Of a stretch of 64,000 bases of DNA, positions 24,979-33,700 are shown piece after piece. Position 1 is the first letter of the stretch. Each line of letters starts with the position of its first letter. Source of the stretch: Unio delphinus (lineage: Eukaryota; Mollusca; Bivalvia; Unionida; Unionidae); the NCBI GenBank assembly GCA_029339505.1, contig JAQISU010000057.1, positions 5,600,001 to 5,664,000 of the forward strand, given 5' to 3'. The translations under genes and the position numbers were made by a program. The notes under the pieces were generated by a model. It worked only from the letters and a program-made list of their open reading frames with translations, searched no databases and had not been told where the DNA came from.

Positions 24979-25291
24979 ACGATGTCGTCACTCCACCGGA
25001 TCGAGACAAAGATTAAAGGAAGAAGCTGACAGAACAGAGTCCACACATTATCAAGATTGTAGTAATGGTGCCAATGGAGCGATTTCAGGCATGGATAATG
25101 CCACTTACGTCACTGTCGAAAGAGACAACATCATCTTCCACAGCAGAGGGAGTGGCCTTGAGACAGAGGGAGCTGTTAGAAGCGCATCACTTGCGGACAA
25201 TGTTCCAGGATGTGAATCAGTTCAAGAGTCAGATGTTTCTGTATGTGTTAGTGATAAAATGATGCTACAAGAAAAGGAAAGTAAAGCATGA
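24979..25291 (+). CDS. LRP-like gene, final exon, cytoplasmic tail
   Basis: The acceptor is ggtttatag; the exon opens with the last base of an arginine codon and ends at TGA (25289-25291). It encodes a basic juxtamembrane stretch (RRCRHSTGSRQRLKEEADR) and about 80 residues of acidic, serine-rich tail that includes NATYVTVERDNIIF. I see no NPxY endocytosis motif of LDLR type. The tyrosine in ATYVTV could be a signalling site, which is inference. No AATAAA poly(A) signal was found close to the stop. Confidence 0.88.
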
Positions 25292-25640
25292 CTAGCAAAC
25301 AAAGACTAAATGTCTTTGATATTAAAGTGGCTTCGATCAGCAGGTTGATCATCAGTTAAGCTGTACATTCTTCCATACAATTAGATTATATTTTCGTGCT
25401 TTTGTTATTTTTCTCTTCAGATTAGAAATGATAACTTTCTCCATTTGTTGTTTTTATAGTTACTATTTACACTGCTTCTTAATTTAAGATCATTTTAATC
25501 TCTGCAGCAAAATCCGTTTAGCCACATTATGACTGCAAAAAAGTTCTAAACACCATTTGATATATGATGTTTCATAAAATGTTTTGATGAGACTGATAAT
25601 GTATTTAACTAAATTTAAGTAAATTTCACTTGTTCCATAT
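25292..25640 (+). other. Probable 3' UTR and spacer
   Basis: AT-rich sequence after the stop of the LRP-like gene. An attaaa hexamer at about 25321 is the only nearby poly(A)-like signal. Confidence 0.4.
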
Positions 25641-25985
25641 CTTCTCCTCAAATACATGGAGGATTGTTTGTTATCGCTTCTCCTCAAATACATGGAGGAG
25701 TGTTTGTTATCGCTTCTCCTCAAATACATGGAGGAGTGTTTGTTATCGCTTCTCCTCAATACATAGAGGAGTGTTTGTTATCGCTTCTCCTCAAATACAT
25801 GGAGGATTGTTATTTGTTATCACTTCTCCTCAAATACATGGAGGAGTGTTTGTTATCGCTTCTCAAATACATGGAGGAGTGTTGTTTGTTATCACTTCTC
25901 CTCAAATACATGGAGGAGTGTTTGTTATCGCTTCTCCTCATATACATGGAGGATTGTTGTTTGTTATTGCTTCTCCTCCCCAACT
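25641..25985. repeat. 36-bp minisatellite with internal palindrome
   Basis: About ten copies of cttctcctcaaatacatgga followed by ggagtgtttgttatcg, with a 36-bp period and some shorter variants. Each unit contains tcctcaaatacatggagga, an interrupted inverted repeat, so each copy can form a small hairpin. Confidence 0.9.
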
Positions 25986-27484
25986 ACATGAATGAGAATG
26001 GTCAATCTTGGCATACCATTTTATCCTTCAGTGTGTTTGTTATTTAAAACATATTTCCTCTCTAAGATGGTCATCATGGTCATCATTTTGGTCATCGTGG
26101 TCATCATTTTGGTAACACTGATTGCACTTCAACAAGTCAACTGAATTTGAATTAAGTGAGTATGCAAGTGACGGATGAATCTAAACACCATCTGGTATGT
26201 GATATTTCGTTCAAACTTTTAAGAAGACATTCTTAGTAAAGATTTCTGGAACATTCTGCATAATAATGTTTTGACTAATTAAATCTGAATATAGTTTATC
26301 CTTATGTTTAAATTGACTCTTTTTGTCATCTCCCAGTTTTTCTTCATATTTATCACGACTCTTATTCATCTTCCAGTTATTTAAACTTTGTTTTATATAA
26401 GACATATAATGGATAGGTTCACATCTAGTTTTATGTTAAATTTACACTTTGCATTAGATTACTATCTTCTGCACTTTTCCAGATGCCATAGAAAATTAGT
26501 TTATTGCCTCATGTAATTGTATGCAATGATTCTAGAATGGAGATCCAACCATTCACTTTTTAAAATATTTGTGTGTATAGCTCGAGTTTTTATATCATAA
26601 AGATTGTATAGCTTTCATATGACTAACCACATTTTGACGAATTTCAACATCTTGCTCACATGTAATTTGTATCTCAATTATATCTATTGTTGTTAAGGTT
26701 TACATTCCAATTAAAATTCATTCATTATTTTAACTTTGGATTTATTATTTTTATTTTGCTTTATTGTTGAAGACCCAAAGAGCTTGTCTGATCAAGGAAA
26801 TGCATCCATCAATGTTTCATAGTCCTTAGCAGTTGCTTGTTATCAACATTTAATTCATAATGTTTCATCAACCATTGTCCATAATTGAAGCTATAGTTTT
26901 GGCTTACCCATACTTTAAGATTTAAAAAAAAAGATCTTAACTTTAATTTAAGTTCAATGTCTGCCTAATTTGCCAATTGGTGCAATTTTCCCATTAGAAA
27001 TCATTAGTTGCATTCTATTTTGTTATAGGTTATAAGACAGTTTGTATATAAAACTATACAAGTATGCATCCCTAATTCATTTACATTTGTTTGGGTATAA
27101 TTTGAATGGAATCATTATTTAAATTATTTATTGAAATTACAAAGTGCTCATTGTCTTTTTGGGCAAATTTCTTTGGGTAAACAAGATGAACTGGGTTTGT
27201 GTCAGATTATAATGAAGACACTAAGAATGGTAACAAAAATATGTTTATTTATAGATGATTTCATAGTAAAAAAAATTTTTTTTTCAAACTTGTGCATAAA
27301 AGATCAAAATATTTGGCTATTTAGCACAATGATGCATGCCAAATTAAAGCAATGATATAAATCAAATGGTTACTAACAAGAATTAATTATAATTTAAATG
27401 AAAAAAGAACCAACAAAAATAAAAAAAATGAAACAAAGATTAATGACTCCAACATAAGGATCCCATTCAAATAATTATAAAATG
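25986..27484. other. Intergenic, nothing recognised
   Basis: AT-rich DNA with short repeats of ggtcatcatttt near 26068-26110. No gene or mobile element is seen. Confidence 0.5.
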
Positions 27485-27769
27485 AGTCACAAAATTTTCA
27501 CCTAAATGGCGATAAATGCTTGTAAACATTGGAACATATCTTGCAGCATCCAAATCATCACCACGAGGTATTTTCAACCCCATTGTTCTGTGAAATGGTC
27601 AAAGAGCCACCATGAATGGTCCACCCCTCCAGTCTGCCTTAGGATCTGTAGAACATCTTGTTCCCTGCAGACCCATTGGTCCTGAAAACATCACCGCAAA
27701 ATAACCATTTACATCTTCTGGGCCAATGTCACCACTGACAGCAGTAAATGGGGTATATCTCAACCCAAA
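27485..27769 (-). pseudogene. Coding relic of unknown family
   Basis: On the minus strand about 95 codons are open except for one TGA. Readable parts are YTPFTAVSGDIGPEDVNGYF, MGLQGTRCSTDPKADWRGG and, after the stop, IPRGDDLDAARYVPMFTSIY. Composition (many G, D, P, R) is unlike the AT-rich surroundings, which suggests former coding sequence. I do not recognise the family and cannot say whether it is an exon, a retrocopy or a viral fragment. Confidence 0.4.
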
Positions 27770-28374
27770 TTAGCATAATGACTAAAAAAGACACCATCAA
27801 TACGGTGTAATGATGAAGATATAGCATAGCTCTATCACTTTAACTCCTTCAGCCCTTCACCCAGCTGAAGATATAGCATCCATATTGGTGTAATATCCGT
27901 GACACAGTCATGTATAACATGCATTGATGTATGTGAAGCTAATAGAGTTGATTATTTTGTAAAGAATTATCAGGACTACTACACAAGGTTTTCATAATCA
28001 GGTTCATAAGTGGACCTGTTTCTAACAAGAATTTTACAGAACTTGAAATAACATTCTCTTGGCAATTTATACATTCAACATAAATGTAAATGTAATCATT
28101 CTATTCAGTTAGACTAGAAAACAGACAATAATAAATATAATAAAATTGCATTATACGACACAAGTCAGAAGTACCTCAAATAGAGGATAAATATGATAAT
28201 CCAACAATTTTGACCATAATACAAATTTGAAAATAACATTTAACAATTCACATACTGTTAGAACTGGAGATATCGCATTGTAAAGTGGACCGCTCATTCA
28301 TAAGATGTATATGCATTGCAATGTTTAACTCTAAAGTATGGCTATATATACAATGGCTATGTTGCAATACAAGG
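27770..28374. other. Left flank of the Polinton
   Basis: AT-rich spacer with no recognised feature. A short repeat gaagatatagca occurs near 27809 and 27867. It ends in the target-site sequence caagga (28370-28375). Confidence 0.5.
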
Positions 28375-28624
28375 AGCAGCAGAGAGGGTGAATCCTACAA
28401 CGTTTTTAGACAAAATTTGATTGAAATCCTAAAACGAGCCGTCTTATAATCTTATTTTAACCAAAAAAAGGCGAACCCTACAACGTTTTCAGACAAAAAA
28501 TTGATTGAAATCTCCCTACGAAATCATTTTAACTAAAAAAATGAAAACGATTTTTTAATTAATTTTGGTCGCAACTTGTTGTCATCCACCCTCTCTGCTG
28601 CTAAAGTTTTCAGTTCTGGGTTAA
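28375..28624. repeat. Polinton left terminal inverted repeat, 250 bp
   Basis: It matches the inverted 43504-43753 essentially base for base and ends inside at gggttaa. It has internal structure. The outer 16 bases agcagcagagagggtg return inverted at 28587-28602, and a roughly 40-bp segment (ctacaacgtttt, agacaaaa, ttgattgaaatc) occurs twice in direct orientation, at 28395 and 28476. Confidence 0.97.
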
Positions 28625-28745
28625 TAATTCTTTTACGATTTTAACTGAATATTTGATCGAGTCCGATACGATATCGTGTCCGAGGATCATGTAGATTTAT
28701 TGTTGCGAATCCGTGTGGAGTCGACTGAGCATGACTAAAGAAATC

Positions 28746-29312
28746 TCAAAATTGATTGAAGTCCATATCAGAGCACCATGTCTGCCAAATATTTCTAAGA
28801 GTATGAGTATCAACTCCGTTGAATACAGAAAGAATATTGCAGTTATCTCTGATGACTTTTGGAACCTGAGTGTAGCGTTGAGTGACATATATCACGTCAG
28901 TGTTTTTGTGACGCCCACGGGAAAATATTCTAGCAGGATTTTTTTGTTTATCCAACATTATATCGTCGTATACGACTAAATTGTTAATATCTCCATCAAT
29001 ATCATCAATACTCGGTGCTTCATCGATATCGGTTATAAAATCAATGGCGTTCTCACCCTTAATTTCTGATGCATTCTCGTTAAAATCCTTTAACACTTCA
29101 TAACATCGTTGATCATCTACGCTAGGGGCAATTAAATACAACTTATCCCACTTCATCCATCTCATTATTAAATTGAGCAACAATTGCGTTTTACCGGATC
29201 CAGATGGCCCGATTATAATCATCCGGATAGAGTTCGGTAGGGCTGCATGATGCTTAATTGGTTCTCTTGTTTTAGTCGCTGAAAAATCAATTATATCCAT
29301 ATTTCTATACAT
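28746..29312 (-). CDS. Packaging ATPase (FtsK/HerA type)
   Basis: 188 residues from an ATG at 29312. It is the DNA-packaging ATPase of Polintons, a relative of the poxvirus A32 and adenovirus-like packaging motors; these drive genome translocation into preformed capsids. Walker A is GPSGSGKT (residues 35-42) and Walker B is NLVVYDD (111-117). A following segment, DVIYVTQRYTQVPKVIRDN (139-157), matches the sensor and arginine region of this family. Length is near the usual size and the frame is intact. It is the leftmost gene and is divergent from the zinc-ribbon/PLA2 gene, with only five bases between the two start codons, so they probably share a promoter. Confidence 0.93.
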   Translation of the reverse strand: MYRNMDIIDFSATKTREPIKHHAALPNSIRMIIIGPSGSGKTQLLLNLIMRWMKWDKLYLIAPSVDDQRCYEVLKDFNENASEIKGENAIDFITDIDEAPSIDDIDGDINNLVVYDDIMLDKQKNPARIFSRGRHKNTDVIYVTQRYTQVPKVIRDNCNILSVFNGVDTHTLRNIWQTWCSDMDFNQF

Positions 29313-29317
29313 AAATT

Positions 29318-29488
29318 ATGGATCTATATTGTGTGAAGTGTAAAACGCGTACTGGCACAGATGATGTGACGACGATTACAACAAAAAATAACCGATCAGC
29401 GCTTTCTGGTAAATGCGTACAATGTAGTACAAAGAAATTTAGATTTGTTTCTAAACCCAAGGAACCTTTAAAAAAAACGAGGGGGTGA
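29318..29488 (+). CDS. Small zinc-ribbon protein, N-terminal part of the PLA2 gene
   Basis: An ATG at 29318 opens 56 codons, too short for usual ORF cut-offs. The protein has two CxxC pairs (CVKC at 5-8 and CVQC at 33-36), forming a treble-clef or ribbon zinc site, then a basic tail ending in TRG. The phospholipase A2 frame follows one frame over, with no stop between it and the A8 run at 29470-29477. In related elements this small Cys-pair domain sits ahead of the PLA2 domain (family knowledge, from memory). I infer the two are one gene, broken or frameshifted at the A8/G5 homopolymers. Confidence 0.7.
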   Translation: MDLYCVKCKTRTGTDDVTTITTKNNRSALSGKCVQCSTKKFRFVSKPKEPLKKTRG

Positions 29489-29837
29489 TATCGCAGCCAA
29501 ATTGGCAAAGCTCCCTGGAACCCCATGGGCAAAGTACCCCGGAGAAAAGCACCTTCCAGGATATAGCTATTGTGGACCGGGAACCAGACTTGATATCAGA
29601 CTCAATAATCAAAATCAACCCAACCCCGGTGAAGAACCAATAAACGCCATTGATAAGGCCTGTCACCTTCATGATGTTGCTTATAAAAGCAGCAATCTGC
29701 AACACAGGCATCTAGCAGATGTGAAATTAATTCATGCGTTAAATGCTATTCCTGATAAATCCTTCAAAGAAAAATTGTCTTCATTTTTGATAAAATCGGC
29801 TATGAAAAGTAAATTGATGTTAGGTGCTGGTAATTAA
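29472..29837 (+). CDS. Parvovirus-type phospholipase A2 domain
   Basis: The frame opens after a stop at 29469 and has no ATG before the catalytic domain; the first candidate is a TTG at 29502. The calcium loop is LPGYSYCGPGT and the catalytic helix IDKACHLHDVAY, with the His-Asp pair and trailing Tyr. This is the secreted-PLA2 fold used by parvovirus VP1 and found in Polintons and adintoviruses; in parvoviruses it breaches the endosomal membrane during entry. The lack of a start supports translation as the C-terminal part of the preceding zinc-ribbon frame. It ends four bases before the integrase ATG, so the two are tightly packed. Confidence 0.85.
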   Translation, partial: KKRGGDIAAKLAKLPGTPWAKYPGEKHLPGYSYCGPGTRLDIRLNNQNQPNPGEEPINAIDKACHLHDVAYKSSNLQHRHLADVKLIHALNAIPDKSFKEKLSSFLIKSAMKSKLMLGAGN

Positions 29838-29841
29838 TAAT

Positions 29842-30786
29842 ATGGAATCAATTTATTATTCTCCGAGGGGATACTGGAGGGGTAACGCTGCAATCAATAA
29901 ACTCGCTAGTGCTGCAAAAGTGAAAAAAACCACTGCGGCTAATTGGTTATCCAAACAGGCACTATGGCAAATTTATCTACCACCGCCTAAACAAATTCAA
30001 TTCTCGCATTTTGATGTGACCGCTCCTAATGAAGTTCATCAGGCTGATATATTATTTCTGCCACATGATCGTGGTTACAAATATGCGTTAACCGTAGTTG
30101 ATATTGCAAGTCGATACAAAGAAGCAGAACCGTTAAAAACAAAATCAGCCACTGAAGTCGCTTCTGCATTTGAAAGGATTTATCGACGAGGTCCTCTGCG
30201 TTGGCCAAATCTATTGCAGGTTGATCCTGGCAAGGAATTTCAGGGTGCAGTGTTATCTACAATGAAACATCATAATGTCACCATACGACGAGGGCATACT
30301 GCGCTACATCGCGATCAGGCCATTGTAGAACGATTTAATCGGACGATTGCTGAGCGGTTATTTGGATATCAATACGCAAAAGAATTCATTCAAGAAAAGC
30401 GATCCAGTGAATGGGTTAAAAGATTACCATCTGTGATTACTGCACTGAATAACGAGATTACTAGAACAATCAACATGAAACCTATCAACGCGATTAAAAA
30501 GAAGTCAATACCCGTACAACCACAAAAAGATTTCAAAGAACCAATTCTTGGTAGTAGTGTCATTGTGAGGTACTTATACGAACCAGGAGAGCTTGAAGGG
30601 GGTAGAAAAAGGGCTACTGATCCTATTTGGAGCGTCACTACGCATAAGATATCTAGTATAACACGATCAACTGGTAGACCTCCAGTCTATAAACTGGATT
30701 CAACTGCCCCTCAGCGGGGTTTTACTCGACAACAACTACAAGTGATTCCCGAGGATACTCAATTGCCACCGCATGGTCTTAACTAG
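29842..30786 (+). CDS. Polinton integrase (DDE, retroviral type)
   Basis: I take the ATG at 29842 (314 residues) rather than the GTG upstream. An N-terminal helical region (residues 10-45) replaces the usual HHCC zinc domain. The rve core carries D69 (VHQADILFL), D128 (LLQVDPGKEF) and E163 (DQAIVERFN), with 34 residues between the last two. The C-terminus has a small beta-barrel-like region (SSVIVRYLYEP, 239-249) but no chromodomain. It catalyses integration at the inverted-repeat ends. Its stop overlaps the convergent replicase stop by eight bases. Intact, so it may be functional. Confidence 0.95.
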   Translation: MESIYYSPRGYWRGNAAINKLASAAKVKKTTAANWLSKQALWQIYLPPPKQIQFSHFDVTAPNEVHQADILFLPHDRGYKYALTVVDIASRYKEAEPLKTKSATEVASAFERIYRRGPLRWPNLLQVDPGKEFQGAVLSTMKHHNVTIRRGHTALHRDQAIVERFNRTIAERLFGYQYAKEFIQEKRSSEWVKRLPSVITALNNEITRTINMKPINAIKKKSIPVQPQKDFKEPILGSSVIVRYLYEPGELEGGRKRATDPIWSVTTHKISSITRSTGRPPVYKLDSTAPQRGFTRQQLQVIPEDTQLPPHGLN

Positions 30787-33700
30787 CACCGTTGCGTCTA
30801 TTGCACTCAAGACAAGTCAACATCACATTATTTCTGACATGACCGAGATTGTTATTTTTTCTGTCTACGGTGAATTGGCGAGGATCCTTATCCGAATACT
30901 GCCAACGCATTATACAATTGCAACTCGCGCAGTGATTATTCTGTTGTTTCTTCAAAGTGATTATTAATTTAGCATCAATATCAAATTCTCGTTGTTTTTT
31001 TTTGTCCTGTTGTTTGTAACCGGAGATTTTTTTATTAATGATGCTAACATCAATATCACTTATTGTTGTGTCATTATCATCGAGGACAACTCTTCGAAGT
31101 TGATTTATGTTTCGTACTCTGGATACTGCGAGATAGACTAAATTCGACCATTCGATGTGATTATCCACCATCCAAACAATTGTATTCGATATAGTCAATC
31201 CCTGTGAAGAGTGTATTGTTGCTGCGTATCCTAGCGTCCACGGGGATTTATTAGCACGCAATGCATCTTCAACGACATTGATATCAACCAGCACAATATC
31301 ATTTAATACCAGAATTTGTTTTTCATTCTGTCCTGGAATATCAACTTCAATATTCTGTTTTCGTGTATCCGATGGCCTATAACAAAGGGGTACTGGAAGC
31401 GTTGCAAATTTTTCTTTATGCAATTCAAATAACTTCATTTGAAGTGTGTCCCTGACTATTTTTCTACTTGCAATGATCAAATCGTTTGGTCTCCATGTTT
31501 CCCAGAAATCATTCATTGGAGTTTCTGAAATCACTTCACGCGCTATTTCGCATTGGATTATATCCGGTTGTAATCTAATTAGTTTCTTAAATTCTCGTAA
31601 TCGTTCATCAAGTGATCTATAATCAGTGGTGATTTCTTCATAGTAGTCTACAAAACCCTTTAGCCATTCATGTGGAGATGCACCGACAAATGGTGGTGGT
31701 TGGCCGTGATCCCCGCACATGACGACTTTTGTGTTTTTGTTTAACAACCACTCAAGAAATGTTTTTAATACATCTAATGACACTGTGCATATTTCATCCC
31801 AAATTATGATTTCAGGAATGAATTTATCACCCATACGCTCAGGAGTCCATTTGTCACCTTTCCATCGAAAAAAACTGTGATAAGTGCAAGCATTTACCCC
31901 TCGTTGTATCATCTCTCTGGCGAGTCTGTGAGTCGGTGTTAGCACAATCATGTTAGAAACGCTAGCGTTTCCACGACGAAATAATTCAATTGCACGAGTT
32001 GTCTTTCCTGACCCACCACAACCGTTTAAATAAACTGTCTTGTATCTACATATTGGATCAGATACCGGTGGTGCATTAGAAAATTCTGATTGAATTTCAA
32101 TACGGTTACAACAAATATATTTATCATCCATGGCAACGTCTGCGGATTCACAATACTCATGTAGCATCTCTTTTTTAAATCGCCAACGCCCCCAATTTTC
32201 TTCGGGATCTGTGAATGCCGCTACAGCTGATTTGTACTTATTGTGTATATACATCGAATCAGTGGCCACTCTAACCGCGGTATTAGGAAATCTATTTATC
32301 ATCGAAAATAGATTAATAGAAGCATAGGCTAACATTGAACTTCTCAAATGTGTGTACTGGGAATTATATCCATCACAGTAGGTAACAACCGTACCTAATT
32401 TCTCACCATTGGATAGAAAAGCATCCTTACGGGATACAAGTTTTCCCTGTTTCATTAAATCCGCTACAATAAAATCGTATTCAGCGACATCTATGATCAA
32501 CCGCGAAGAGTATTTTGCGTTGTCGTATCGTCCACCCTGGGTAAATTTACCGATTATTCTTCTTCCGAGATCTTTTGCTTGTTCTTTTTTAATTTCAAAT
32601 AACTTCTTAGACCAATTTATGATTTCTTCTTCACTGAAATCTGGAAACTGTTTTCGTAGTTCGTTGATTATTCTATCTAGATTGGGTTGTGGTAGCCAAA
32701 CTTCTTTCTGAGCTCGATAGCATATAATAGCCTCGGAAACAATCAACGATATTAGCATACCACAATCAATCATATATCTCAATAGCACTATTGGCATCCA
32801 GTGTTTTTCAGATAGGTGTCTACCGAGCCAAACATAACTACACGGATTTGTAGCTAATTCGAATGATATCACACGAGCGAATCCGGTTAAATCAAAATCA
32901 GGCAATGGTCCATTAATCGCAACACGAGTCATTTCATGCGTGGGGTGTCCAAATCGTTTGAAGTACTCAGCGCATTCCCCATACCCGAGAAAACTTCCGG
33001 GATAACACGCGGATATATCAATTGAAATCATACCATCACGTGAGTATTTCGTATTCCACAGTCCTCCATGACCAAATTCGACGCAACTCAATTTAACATC
33101 CTCGAGAAAATCATTTCGTGTTGGACGCCATGAGTTTTTTTCTCTTGCGAAGTGAGCTACCACTGATGGAATAGTAAAACTATCCGTGAGTAGTTTTTCA
33201 TGGGAATTCTCCGGTGAAAAATCACTAGCGATTTTTCTCATTCTGTTATCTAATTCTTCAATGCGATATAATTCACCATTTGGTTTTACAAATTGATCGA
33301 ATTCTTCATCACTTCTAAGTAACCACACTGACACAGGATCATCCTTACACAACGCATGAATAGCATCAAATAATTTCTCTTCATAGAAAACATCCCCGAC
33401 GAACTCCTTAGGGATATATTTCACGGTTCGTTCTCGTGGAAATATTGTTACCGCAGGTGTCCACGCGTGTTTGTTAGGATCAATAATCTGTATTGGTGCT
33501 CCATTTTTGTTATATTTCGGTTCGTATAAAACCTCTCCGGTTATCGTCATAACGGTTATTGGGAATCGTAATGATGTTTCTAATTTAGCTATATCAGAAA
33601 TCTTTGCACCATGCTGTTTCACTGTCAGTTCCCACTCGGTTATTTTCCTACGTCGCAGATCAGTTAGTTTATTTCCTCGGGATGCATTTGTGAAGTGTTC

